A stretch of DNA of 64,000 nucleotides from NCBI GenBank assembly GCA_050015355.1, contig JBEKBO010000005.1, forward strand, positions 1 through 64,000, given 5' to 3'. The DNA comes from CAWBRT01 sp050015355. GTDB lineage: Bacteria; Acidobacteriota; Terriglobia; Terriglobales; Acidobacteriaceae. Under the pieces are notes generated by a model. The model was given only the letters and a program-made list of their open reading frames with translations, did no database searches and was not told the DNA's origin. This document shows positions 1 through 7,859 of this stretch, one piece after another (position 1 is the first letter of the stretch; every line of letters starts with the position of its first letter). The position numbers and the translations under genes were made by a program.

Positions 1-458
1 GCATTCGCCTGGGGCAACTTGATATCGGGGGGAACCACCACGGTCGGCTCAGCCACCAGCTTGGGCGCTTCGTTGCGCACTACTACCTGCGGAGGCGCAA
101 TTTGCTTGAGAGAGGTTTTGGGGAGTGCGCCTTTGCTGGCAGCCAGCTTGTCATGATCGCCGCCGCCTCCACCACCGCCGCTCAGCGTCTTGGCAGGCGT
201 CAGAATATACGGGCTGATGTCTGTGACCAGCGTTGTCACCTGGTTCTGCACCTGCGCGGAGTGCGTCGCCACCCAACTGCCGATCGCGACCAGTGCGGCC
301 ACGGCTGCCGTATTCAGCAGGAAAGAAGCGACGAACGAGGCCTTGCGTACCTTGTAGATGCCATAGCCTTCGCCGAACAGAGTCGGCAGTACAAGGTCAC
401 GCCTGTGTGCTGACTCGCCAGCGATCTGGTTCGTTCTATCTAGAACCGTGGCTGACAT
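1..458 (-). CDS. TonB-like energy transducer, C-terminus beyond the window
   Basis: Partial gene on the minus strand, starting at ATG 458 and running off the left edge after about 152 codons. The product has a short cytoplasmic N-terminus, one hydrophobic segment at about residues 41-64 (SFVASFLLNTAAVAALVAIG), then a periplasmic stretch with a glycine run (GGGGGG near residue 95) and a Pro/Val-rich linker (PPQVVVRNEAPK, PTVVVPPDIKLP). This is the usual layout of TonB-family proteins, which couple the proton-motive force to outer-membrane receptors with ExbB/ExbD. The diagnostic C-terminal TonB fold lies outside the window, so the family call rests on architecture alone. A palindromic element begins 8 nt upstream of the start codon, so its leader is that element. 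Confidence 0.62.
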   Translation of the reverse strand, partial: MSATVLDRTNQIAGESAHRRDLVLPTLFGEGYGIYKVRKASFVASFLLNTAAVAALVAIGSWVATHSAQVQNQVTTLVTDISPYILTPAKTLSGGGGGGGDHDKLAASKGALPKTSLKQIAPPQVVVRNEAPKLVAEPTVVVPPDIKLPQAN

Positions 459-465
459 ACTTTCG

Positions 466-616
466 CTTAGACCGGATTCGCGGAAGGTACCCGTGTAGGA
501 GCCGGGCGTATGGGATCCCTGCCAAACGCTGCCTTTCGCGTTTGGGGGGACGTTGCGCCCGGCGTTGCTAGTACTTGGGTACATCAACCTTTAATCTGCT
601 TTTAATCTGCTCTAGT
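466..616. repeat. palindromic intergenic element, copy A
   Basis: About 150 bp with the same plan as the element at 42521-42660. Read on the plus strand it runs TAGACCGGATTCGCGGAAGGT, then GCCGGGCG, CAAACGC, GCGTTTG, CGCCCGGC, and ends near 616 with a CTAGT resembling the other end of that element. The inner arms GCCGGGCG/CGCCCGGC and CAAACGC/GCGTTTG can fold into a long hairpin. The right part holds an 11-bp tandem duplication of TTAATCTGCT (591-600 and 602-611). It lies directly upstream of the TonB-like gene. No coding capacity was seen between 459 and 741. Confidence 0.6.
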
Positions 617-741
617 ATAGACCTATTCCACGCCAAAAAGTCTCTGCGTAATTCACTTCGCCCCTGTCCAATGCCCGCCGCGCACACCTTCGGCACCTTT
701 ATGGCAGCTCGACGGCACATCGACGATGCGGGTCCAGCCTG

Positions 742-2280
742 CTACCAGTTTTGAGGGACTGGCGGATTGCGGCCGCTCTCGTGGTACTCCTCTTCGGAGT
801 TTACGGCCCAGATATTGCTCTTATCCATCTGTCCGGAAATGATGTTGTCCACGGCCGTCATCGCCGTCAGCATGGAGTGATCCTGATTGTTATAGCGGTG
901 CATGCCATTACGGCCAATGAGGAAAAGGTTTTCGAAGCCGTCGAGATATTGGCGAACCTCGGGGAACCGGGCATAGCTGCCGAAATATGCCGGGTAGGTT
1001 TTCTCCATCCTGATGACGGTTGCATCCAACACATCGGCTTGGCGGATGATGCCGATCTTCTCCAACTCCTGCTGCGCCAATGCCGACAGCTTTTCCTCGG
1101 ACATGTTCCACAGGCTGTCCGACTCGTTGCAGAAGTATTCCACACCAATCCATACCGTCCCTGGGTCGCGCACCAGGTAAGGGCTCCAGTTGTTGAAGAT
1201 CTGCAAGCGGCCGGCAATGACGTCGGGCTCCTGAATATAGATCCAGTTGTCCTTGATCAGTTCGCCTGGCCTGCCTTCATCCTGCACCACCAGTCTTTTT
1301 ACCAGCAGCCCCACGGTGATGAAGTCGCGATAGAGCAGCGCGTCGCTGATTTCCCGCACCTGCCCGGGCACGTCACCATCAAGGCAATTCACCAGGTCTT
1401 TGACCGCCATGGTCGAGAACAGGTACTCGCCCCGGAAGTCGCGGCGCTCTCCATTCGAGGCTATCCCGCTGACGCCGCACACGTGGTTCCCCTCCACCAG
1501 GATCTTGTCAACGTTGAAGCCAGTGATGATTTTCCCGCCTTGTGCAGCGACTTTGCCGGCGACAATTTCCCACAACTGCCCGGGCCCAAGCTTGGGATAC
1601 AGGAACTGCTCGATCAGAGAAGTTTCCGTGTTCTTTTGCCTCACGTCCCTGGATGAAGAGAAAGCTTTCTTCAGCACGTGCAGAATTGTCTTGGTGATCG
1701 ATAGGCCCTTCACCCGCTGAGCACCCCATTCGGCGCTGATTTGCGTGCACGGAACTCCCCAGACCTTCTCGGTGTAGGACTTGAAGAACGTATTGTAGAG
1801 TTCGCGGCCGAAGCGGCTGATGAAGAATTGTTCCAGGTTGTCGACTTGCTTGGGCGGGAACAGCGCCACTCGCAGATAGCTGAAGCCGATCTTCAGCGTG
1901 CGCGCCAGACCGAGATTCCCGATGGTCTGCGCGCTGAGCGAGATTGGATAATCGAAAAACTTACGCAGAAAGTAGATGCGCGACTTGCGGCTGCGCACGA
2001 GCATGACCGCTTCGCTGCCATCCGGGGAGCCCGGCGGTCGCGATTGGCTGTCGAGCTGCATCTGCCGCGACCACCACTCCATGACACGCTCGCTCTTGGA
2101 AAAAAAACGATGCCCGCCGATATCGATCCGGTTTCCCTTGTAATTGACGGTGCGGGAGATGCCGCCCATGAACGTACTTTTTTCCAGCACGATCGGAACG
2201 ATGTCAGTGCGCGCCAACAGCTCGTAGGCAGCGGTCAGTCCCGCCGGACCAGCGCCAACAATAATGGCCTGCCGCTTCAT
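742..2280 (-). CDS. FAD-dependent oxidoreductase, UDP-galactopyranose-mutase-like
   Basis: A 512-residue flavoprotein. The N-terminus carries the dinucleotide-binding motif GAGPAGLTAAYELL at about residues 9-22, followed by VLEKS and GGISRT, then GGHRFFSKSERVMEWW, the position where UDP-galactopyranose mutases and protoporphyrinogen-oxidase-like enzymes have their second FAD contact. The C-terminal NLFLIGRNGMHRYNNQDHS is the usual distal FAD-binding region. Known relatives rearrange sugar nucleotides or oxidise amines; the substrate cannot be read here. ATG 2280 is preferred over GTG 2286 because AAGGTG precedes it closely. It lies alone, with glycan genes a few kilobases away, so a role in surface sugar synthesis is an inference. 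Confidence 0.75.
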   Translation of the reverse strand: MKRQAIIVGAGPAGLTAAYELLARTDIVPIVLEKSTFMGGISRTVNYKGNRIDIGGHRFFSKSERVMEWWSRQMQLDSQSRPPGSPDGSEAVMLVRSRKSRIYFLRKFFDYPISLSAQTIGNLGLARTLKIGFSYLRVALFPPKQVDNLEQFFISRFGRELYNTFFKSYTEKVWGVPCTQISAEWGAQRVKGLSITKTILHVLKKAFSSSRDVRQKNTETSLIEQFLYPKLGPGQLWEIVAGKVAAQGGKIITGFNVDKILVEGNHVCGVSGIASNGERRDFRGEYLFSTMAVKDLVNCLDGDVPGQVREISDALLYRDFITVGLLVKRLVVQDEGRPGELIKDNWIYIQEPDVIAGRLQIFNNWSPYLVRDPGTVWIGVEYFCNESDSLWNMSEEKLSALAQQELEKIGIIRQADVLDATVIRMEKTYPAYFGSYARFPEVRQYLDGFENLFLIGRNGMHRYNNQDHSMLTAMTAVDNIISGQMDKSNIWAVNSEEEYHESGRNPPVPQNW

Positions 2281-2808
2281 GGTCACCTTAAGATTTCTGT
2301 ACTTTCCGCATGGTCATTCTATCCCATCACCGACCGCGGAATAACGCGCCGAAAGCGCGGTCCCCGGCACGCGACGCACCTGCGTGGATTGGGGCGGAAC
2401 AAGCGAGGCGGCGCCGAACGTGTAAAAAATCAGATAAGCTCATTACAAGTTCTCGATGCCCAGTGCGGCCTTCAGGGCTGCTGCTTGCCCGCGCGAGCTG
2501 CGCCCACCGCCTAGGCCGGTAAGGTTGTAACAGAGTTCCTTTATCGTTACCATTAAGTTAACCCTGTATATGTGGGGTCTCCTGATGAGGCGGGCCGGTG
2601 ATCCTGCAATGGTTCCCGGTCCGTTTCTTTTCCTTCTCCCGTGCAATGTGTGAGGCGAAGGCGCCCGCCCAAGTGCCAACATTTTCGCCACGTTTATGAT
2701 TTTTGTCACATAGCAGTGTGTCAAGGGCATTTACCATGAATCAACTGGATCCGTTGCTGCAAACAAACAGGGGGCTTCCTCTCGTGGATCGGATCTTGGA
2801 GGAAATGA
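2281..2808. other. intergenic region, 528 bp, with a weak sigma-54-like site
   Basis: Divergent spacer between the flavoprotein gene and the TPR gene. No convincing gene is present. At 2745-2761 the plus strand reads CTGGATCCGTTGCTGCA, which keeps the GG-N10-GC spacing of a sigma-54 -24/-12 promoter but matches the consensus only partly. It would give a leader of about 37 nt for the TPR gene at 2809. A 34-codon reading frame starts at ATG 2736 and runs into that gene; it is not convincing. Confidence 0.3.
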
Positions 2809-3489
2809 ATGGCACAGAGTCAGACTCCGAGTGCTGCTAGTGCAAGTTGGACAAGCATCCAGGCGTACGTGCTCGCCACGATCTGCCTGGTGGTGGGAAT
2901 CGCGGTGGGATATTTATTGCGTGGCTCAGCGGGCAGCGACAGCAAACCGCAGCCAAGCGCAGCCGTACCCGCTCCGGCTGCCACGCCCGCGATGGGCAGC
3001 CAACCGACGCCGGAACAGCTCAAGCACATGGCGGACAAGCAGGCAGAGCCAATCCTGGCGCAACTGAAGAATTCGCCGAACGACCCGAAACTCCTGGCGG
3101 AGGCAGGTAATGTCTACTACGACGCTCAACAGTTCCGAACCGCCATCGAGTATTACGACCGGGCACTGCGATTGGAGCCCAGGAACGCGAACGTTCGTAC
3201 CGACATGGGCACGGCCTATTTTTATTTAGGCGATTCCGACCGAGCCCTGCAAGAGTTCCAAACCACCCTGAAAGACGATCCGAAGCATGGACAAACCATG
3301 TTCAACATGGGAATGGTGCAATGGCAAGGCAAAGGCGATGCGCCTGCCGCGGTTGCAACCTGGGAGAAGCTGTTGAAGACAGTCCCCGACTATCCTGAAC
3401 GGGCGCGGGTGGAAGAGATGTTGGCCAAAGCCAAGCAGCACGGCTCCATCAAGCCTGGAACCAAGACTGCCAAGCCGGCCTCGATGTAG
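2809..3489 (+). CDS. membrane-anchored TPR protein, copy 1
   Basis: A 226-residue protein with one N-terminal membrane segment (about residues 18-41, AYVLATICLVVGIAVGYLL), a Pro/Ala-rich linker and then at least three tetratricopeptide repeats between about residues 75 and 205 (for example NDPKLLAEAGNVYYDAQQF and NANVRTDMGTAYFYLGDSD). TPR domains bind other proteins; the anchor places this one on the periplasmic face. The layout recalls NrfG/CcmI-type cytochrome assembly factors, but no assembly motif is visible, so function is unassigned. GGAGGA lies 6 nt before ATG 2809 and fixes the start. A close paralogue lies at 17193-17858: the anchor and much of the repeat region are nearly identical. 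Confidence 0.8.
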   Translation: MAQSQTPSAASASWTSIQAYVLATICLVVGIAVGYLLRGSAGSDSKPQPSAAVPAPAATPAMGSQPTPEQLKHMADKQAEPILAQLKNSPNDPKLLAEAGNVYYDAQQFRTAIEYYDRALRLEPRNANVRTDMGTAYFYLGDSDRALQEFQTTLKDDPKHGQTMFNMGMVQWQGKGDAPAAVATWEKLLKTVPDYPERARVEEMLAKAKQHGSIKPGTKTAKPASM

Positions 3490-3507
3490 TCGCAGCCACA
3501 GGCACAC

Positions 3508-3548
3508 GCAGCACAGGCCGGACAATCATGCGGGCCTGCTGCTTTGCT
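3508..3548. terminator. hairpin between convergent genes
   Basis: GCAG-CA-CAGGCC (3508-3519) can pair with GGCCTG-CTGC (3533-3542), leaving a 13-nt loop, and TTTGCT follows. It sits between the TPR gene (+) and the secreted-protein gene (-). The T-run is poor, so this is a possible terminator only. Confidence 0.4.
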
Positions 3549-3549
3549 C

Positions 3550-4023
3550 TTACTTGGGCGTGTGCTCGTCCGCTACCTTTTTCAACTCTTGCCGACGGAG
3601 TTCATTCCGCTCGGCTTGCAGACGCAGTTCCAACTGCTTGTTGCGAAGCATCTGATCGCGTTCCCAATCCGAGCGAAGCTGCATTTCCTTGATGGAAAAA
3701 CGGCTTTCTCGTTTTTCATCGTCTATCCGCACCAAGAGCTCATTCTTGTACAGACGAAACTGAATTACTTCAGCAAGCGGCATGAACTGGCTGGAGCGTT
3801 TCCCGACCACCACATAGACAACCTTATCGCTAACCAACGTGTACTCCGGGCAGACTTCCTCGGTCCTCTGCGGCACGGAGCCGAGTACCGTCGCGAAGGC
3901 GCCATGCACGATGGTGCAGTCCTTGGTTTGCATGCGGGTGACTGTTCCGAGCTGAAAACGCTGGGCGTGCACGGGCAAAGCGACCACCGCGATTACGAAC
4001 AACCAGCAGAAGCGAGTTTTCAC
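3550..4023 (-). CDS. secreted protein of unknown function
   Basis: A 157-residue protein with a clear signal peptide (about residues 1-20, ending VHAQ), a small beta-rich middle containing two cysteines (KDCTIVHG and EEVCPEYT) that could form a disulphide in the periplasm, and a long charged C-terminal helix rich in Arg/Glu/Gln (about residues 105-157) likely to form a coiled coil. I do not recognise a named family. It overlaps the upstream VWA gene by 4 nt (ATGA), so the two are co-translated and probably work together at the cell envelope. Confidence 0.65.
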   Translation of the reverse strand: MKTRFCWLFVIAVVALPVHAQRFQLGTVTRMQTKDCTIVHGAFATVLGSVPQRTEEVCPEYTLVSDKVVYVVVGKRSSQFMPLAEVIQFRLYKNELLVRIDDEKRESRFSIKEMQLRSDWERDQMLRNKQLELRLQAERNELRRQELKKVADEHTPK

Positions 4024-4970
4024 TTCACCCCCTTTTGCGCGCTCGAACCTGTGCTCGCGTAGTAGTAGGCCCGGCGGCTGCGTAAATGTAAGTTAGAGTT
4101 GGTCGTGGGAAGAATGGTGACGGTGTGCACGCCCTCTGCACGGCCTGGCAATTCATAGGTGAGCACGTAAGCGTTTCGCAAGTCCTCCACCACGGAGGCC
4201 AAGGCGGAGGGAGCGCCGGGAGCACGAGTGAAACTGCAACCGCCCGTGAGTGCCGCCATCTCCCGCAAGACATCGCCGCCGCTTGCAACGATCTTCGGAT
4301 CTCCGGTGTCGAGCGTGTAAATCGGTATTTCGGCCCGCATGGCAGCGGCGACGGCATCGCGGAAGGAATGCTTGCTGATGGTGTCGTCACCATCGGAGAG
4401 GATGATCAACACGGGCCGGTATTTTGGGTCGCGATTTTTCGACAGAAACTCCACGCCAAGAGCCACGGCATCGTATAACGGCGTCTGTCCCTTCGCGCGA
4501 ATCTTCGAAACCCAGTCTGCGGGCGTCAAATCGCGGCAGTCCCGGACACAGGCAAAACTCGGCTCCAGGCCGCCGAATGACATGACCGACAGTACGTCGT
4601 CCGGTCCCCACCGCGCCTCTGCAATCAACTGCGCCGCTTCTGCGATTTCCTGCGAAAACCGCCGCGCCAAGGATTCGCTGGCATCAATGAGCACCAAAGC
4701 TTCCAGATTGACCTGCGGGTCACGGCTCAGGCTGCGGAAGTGGCGAATCACCGTTCCGTTGTCCACCACCGCAATATCGGCTGGCGTAAGCGTGGGAACA
4801 TCCTGATTGTGCTGGTCCGTCGCTACGAACGCTAAGCGCACTTCATGCACGTCCACCTTGAACGAGTACGCTTCCTCCAGCTCTGCCGCTGTCGCAGCCA
4901 GAGCAACGAAGAGAATCGGACCCGTGCAGAGAGAGGCGAATACTACGCGCTTTCGTAACCGGAGTAACAT
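4020..4970 (-). CDS. secreted VWFA-domain protein (acidobacterial type)
   Basis: A 316-residue exported protein: signal-like hydrophobic segment at about 12-29, then a von Willebrand A domain. The metal-ion site is visible as LIDASES (DxSxS) near residue 92 and LSDGDDT near residue 187. Proteins of this layout (VWFA-related family TIGR03436) are abundant in Acidobacteriota; the VWA fold usually binds protein partners through a divalent metal. Partner and role are unknown. It is the first gene of a two-gene operon. GAGGT precedes the ATG, and a good sigma-54-type promoter match lies at 5005-5021 at the right distance. Confidence 0.82.
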   Translation of the reverse strand: MLLRLRKRVVFASLCTGPILFVALAATAAELEEAYSFKVDVHEVRLAFVATDQHNQDVPTLTPADIAVVDNGTVIRHFRSLSRDPQVNLEALVLIDASESLARRFSQEIAEAAQLIAEARWGPDDVLSVMSFGGLEPSFACVRDCRDLTPADWVSKIRAKGQTPLYDAVALGVEFLSKNRDPKYRPVLIILSDGDDTISKHSFRDAVAAAMRAEIPIYTLDTGDPKIVASGGDVLREMAALTGGCSFTRAPGAPSALASVVEDLRNAYVLTYELPGRAEGVHTVTILPTTNSNLHLRSRRAYYYASTGSSAQKGVK

Positions 4971-5681
4971 TCAGACCTCAATTGCTTTGCGTGACACCCC
5001 CGTCAGCAACACGCTCGCCACGACAAAAGCGGACACTACGGTCTTAAAACTTCCTCTTCCGTACTGTGTTTTTTGCAGCAGTTCTCCACACCCACAAGTT
5101 GGGCGAACATATAGCATTGCCTGCTCCCAAAGTCAATCCAGGAACTCTGGATTGGACGACGATTTTCCGGTGCACACGCCATTCCGTGGGCCATCTAGGC
5201 TATTTGCCCTAGGCATGGAATCACATCTAATGACTCAGAATGTCTAAAGCTCTGTTATGCCACAGACATTGAGTACCAGCCGCATCTTGGATTCATAATG
5301 CCGGTACTGGTTAACATCTATCTGCTCGACCAAAAAGCTCAGGGGGACCGTAATCGGCACGCTGCTACACATCGCCCCACAAATCTGTGAGCTGGGTCAC
5401 GTCACACCGTGAAAGGTCCTGTCGAACGTTGCGTTTTGCCGCACTCATTTAGACGCGCGCATGGTCGGGCTACGCTGGAAGAAACTCAGCTCTGAACTCG
5501 GACTGGCGACTTCACCGCCGGCACTGATGCATCGAGTCCCTCAGTGAACTCATCGGCGCCGAGGCGCAAGAGCTTTAGCAGGCTGCGGAAAACGAGCTGC
5601 ACGACAGTGTTATTTGAAGTACGTCCGATACTCAAGCTGCTGTGCGATCAGGTTGGCTGGGCAACGCTCGTGCCATTTCCA
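4971..5681. other. intergenic region, 711 bp
   Basis: No gene is supported in this stretch. It contains the sigma-54-like promoter for the VWA gene near its left end and a perfect 8-bp inverted repeat CAATCCAG-GAACT-CTGGATTG at 5134-5154 that could be an operator. The rest shows no recognisable structure, and the reading frames here are short and without family features. Confidence 0.5.
5005..5021 (-). promoter_or_regulatory. candidate sigma-54 promoter of the VWA operon
   Basis: On the minus strand the sequence is GTGGCGAGCGTGTTGCT. It has the invariant GG and GC separated by exactly 10 nt, TGGC at -24 and a full TTGCT at -12. Transcription would start about 24 nt before the ATG at 4970, leaving room for the GAGGT ribosome site. 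An NtrC-type activator is encoded in the window at 36069. Pattern match only. Confidence 0.5.
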
Positions 5682-6125
5682 CTAGTCCGGTTGCGGATCT
5701 TGCGGGACGAAGCGGCGGACCGGATCCAGCGGAGTGAGCAGGCGGCAGCGGTAGAGCAAAGAGATGAAATGTCCGCGCTCTCTGATGTGAGGATCAACAT
5801 ACTCGCGCACCAGCAGAGGTGTTGCTTCGGATTCGACTTTCGCGACCAGCTCCTGCAGAGCAATCGCATGCAGGCGATCCAGCGCCTTTTCCTTATAGCG
5901 AATGATGCCACCGGGGATATGCCACCCGGGTCCATAGAATTGATCATGGCGCCAAGTAAGCAGAGTGCGTCCGTCGCTGTCCTGAATGAGCAGGTCCACA
6001 TTTACCAAGGGCGTGAGCCGGCTGACGAGCAGCAGTAACTCCTCTGGCAGGCCCCGTTCTGGCGCGGATACCAGCGATTCCAAATCGCCAATCGCGCGAC
6101 TCATGTCGTTCGTCTGTTGACTCAA
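5682..6125 (-). CDS. Nudix hydrolase, GDP-mannose mannosyl hydrolase-like
   Basis: A 147-residue Nudix protein. The Nudix region reads PGWHIPGGIIRYKEKALDRL, with G-x5-E kept but the canonical REUxEExGU half replaced by RLHAIALQEL. This degenerate box, with RL and one downstream Glu, resembles GDP-mannose mannosyl hydrolases (Gmm/WcaH), which hydrolyse GDP-sugars. A surface-sugar role fits the glycan operon just downstream. I favour the TTG start at 6125 because AAGGAG lies 8 nt before it; the alternative ATG 6104 has no ribosome site. The gene is separated from the glycan operon by about 280 bp without features. Confidence 0.72.
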   Translation of the reverse strand: MSQQTNDMSRAIGDLESLVSAPERGLPEELLLLVSRLTPLVNVDLLIQDSDGRTLLTWRHDQFYGPGWHIPGGIIRYKEKALDRLHAIALQELVAKVESEATPLLVREYVDPHIRERGHFISLLYRCRLLTPLDPVRRFVPQDPQPD

Positions 6126-6402
6126 CTGATCGGCTCCTTCTCAAGATAATCCGCTCGTGACCGACGATCCCGATACTATAGCGAAAGAAGACGCCCGCAG
6201 AGGGAATTCGCGTTCGCTCGCTGCCGCAGATTAAACTGGCGCTCACCCCTGTTCAGGAAGCCCCATGACATCCTTGCAGCAGATTGCCGCTACTCCTTCC
6301 GAGCAAGCGCCGCGTATCCGGGTGGCACAGATCTTCACCGGTCGCATTCTGTGCGAAGTAGTCGAAAAGAAACTGTTCCCGCAGACGATAAGGTATAAAG
6401 CG

Positions 6403-6867
6403 CTATTCCGGCTGCCGAAACGAGAATTTTTTGTTGCCCAGGAAATTGTAAAGGACACCCAAGCCGGTCAGTAACGCGCCTCCCAGATAGGGGGCAGCGG
6501 CCTGGAAGCGCGTCCCGTGCCGGAGGATGTAAACGACAATAGGCAACAGGCAAGCGCCGAGGACAATGCCGCTACTGTACACCGCCACGCACCGCATCCA
6601 CTCACGCACGTAGTTACCTTTAGTCTTGAACACGAACCACTTGTATCCCAAGTACGAGACCGTGATGTTCAGCAGGCTCGAGAGCAGCAGTGCGACCACG
6701 TAGCCGTACGGCAGTACCGGCATCAAAAGCGCGGTGAATAAGGCAAAGGTCCCGTACCCGAAGAGCGTGTTCCACACTCCGACCACCAAATAACGCGCCA
6801 ACTGCCTTGGCGGGATGTGCTTGGTCAGACTGGCGGACCAACCGTTGTTCCGGGCTCTTTCCATCAT
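6403..6867 (-). CDS. GtrA-like membrane protein
   Basis: A 154-residue protein with four membrane segments and the GtrA pattern: LARYLVVGVWNTLFGYGTFA near the start, ITVSYLGYKWFVF in the middle and LYNFLGNKKFSF at the end. GtrA-family proteins are thought to move polyprenyl-phosphate-linked sugars across the inner membrane. The partner GT2 enzyme is the gene immediately upstream; its stop codon is 11 nt before ATG 6867 (a second ATG follows at 6864). Starts further upstream would lie inside the GT2 gene and add a non-family sequence. It is the last gene of the glycan operon. Confidence 0.8.
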   Translation of the reverse strand: MMERARNNGWSASLTKHIPPRQLARYLVVGVWNTLFGYGTFALFTALLMPVLPYGYVVALLLSSLLNITVSYLGYKWFVFKTKGNYVREWMRCVAVYSSGIVLGACLLPIVVYILRHGTRFQAAAPYLGGALLTGLGVLYNFLGNKKFSFRQPE

Positions 6868-6877
6868 TTGCTCGAAC

Positions 6878-7855
6878 TCACGCTTTTGCGCGGTCAGTTT
6901 CGCGGACGGGCTCACCCGGACCGTATTCGAAGTTGATCCTCTCCTGCTCGACTGCGAACGGCCGCTTCTGCACCATCGTGTGGATAGCACCAACGTATTC
7001 TCCTACGATGCCCAGGAACACGAGATGGAGCGACGCAAGAAAGAAGACGCCGATCACCAGCGGCGCAACGCCCAAGTCGAAGCGGTTCCAGAACAGGAGC
7101 TTGTAAACGAGATAGGCCAGCGAAACCAGGACAGACAGAAATGCACCGCCGAATCCCGCGAAGACCGCCAACCGCAGCGGCACCTTTGAGAGGTTCGTAA
7201 TCCCCAGCATCGCCATGTCGTAAAGCGAGTAGAAGTTGTTCTTCGTGATGCCCCGTTTGCGCGCCGGCTGGTGGTACGGCAATTCAACGCGCGGGAAGCC
7301 CAACTCGGCAATGATACCCCGGAAGTACGGGTAGGGATCGTCAAACGACTTGACCGCCTCCACCACTTTTCTGTCGTAGAGGCCAAAGCCGGTGAAGTTT
7401 TCATAGGTCTCAACCCCAGAGAGCCGATTCACCAGCCGGTAGTAGCACTTGCGAATCCAGAACATCAGGCCATTTTCATCGCTCGCCTGCTTCACGCAAA
7501 TGACGACCGGCGAACCGGCTTCCCAGTGGCGCACCATCTCGACGATCATCTCCGGCGGGTCCTGCATGTCGGCGACAATGCCGATTACGACATCGCCCGT
7601 CGCCTGGTGCAGCGCGTGCATCGGCGAGCGGACAGGTCCAAAGTTACGGGTATTGCAGAGAACCTTGACATTCCTATCCACAGCCGCGATTGCCTTCAGC
7701 ACACCCACTGTGTTGTCCTGTGAGGCATTGTCGATAAAAATGTGCTCGTAACGATAATTGCCAAGTGAAGCGATGGCCGCGCGCACGCGCTCGTAGACTT
7801 CGCGCACGTTCAGCTCTTCGTTGTAGCAGGGCGTAATGATGCTGATGGTTTTCAT
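6878..7855 (-). CDS. GT2 glycosyltransferase, polyprenyl-phosphate sugar synthase type
   Basis: A 325-residue enzyme with a family 2 catalytic domain (SIITPCYNEE at residues 4-13, DNASQDNT, and the acidic VADMQDPPE), followed by two C-terminal membrane helices (about 235-262 and 275-300). This is the GtrB/DPM1/ArnC layout: transfer of a sugar from its nucleotide to undecaprenyl phosphate at the inner membrane. The neighbouring GtrA-like gene supports a GtrA/GtrB pair that would decorate a surface glycan. ATG 7855 is chosen because the family N-terminus starts there and GGAG lies 8 nt upstream; it begins 4 nt after the methyltransferase stop. Confidence 0.87.
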   Translation of the reverse strand: MKTISIITPCYNEELNVREVYERVRAAIASLGNYRYEHIFIDNASQDNTVGVLKAIAAVDRNVKVLCNTRNFGPVRSPMHALHQATGDVVIGIVADMQDPPEMIVEMVRHWEAGSPVVICVKQASDENGLMFWIRKCYYRLVNRLSGVETYENFTGFGLYDRKVVEAVKSFDDPYPYFRGIIAELGFPRVELPYHQPARKRGITKNNFYSLYDMAMLGITNLSKVPLRLAVFAGFGGAFLSVLVSLAYLVYKLLFWNRFDLGVAPLVIGVFFLASLHLVFLGIVGEYVGAIHTMVQKRPFAVEQERINFEYGPGEPVRETDRAKA

Positions 7856-7859
7856 CGGC

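Noticed and set aside
751..1656. Long plus-strand reading frame opposite the flavoprotein gene
   Set aside because: Antisense shadow; the minus strand encodes a clear family protein over the same bases.
2443..2730. Minus-strand reading frame of 95 codons in the spacer before the TPR gene
   Set aside because: No family features, no ribosome site, and it lies where the promoter of the TPR gene is expected.
2736..2840. Plus-strand 34-codon frame running into the TPR gene
   Set aside because: Has a weak ribosome site but overlaps the well-supported TPR start; composition gives no sign of selection.
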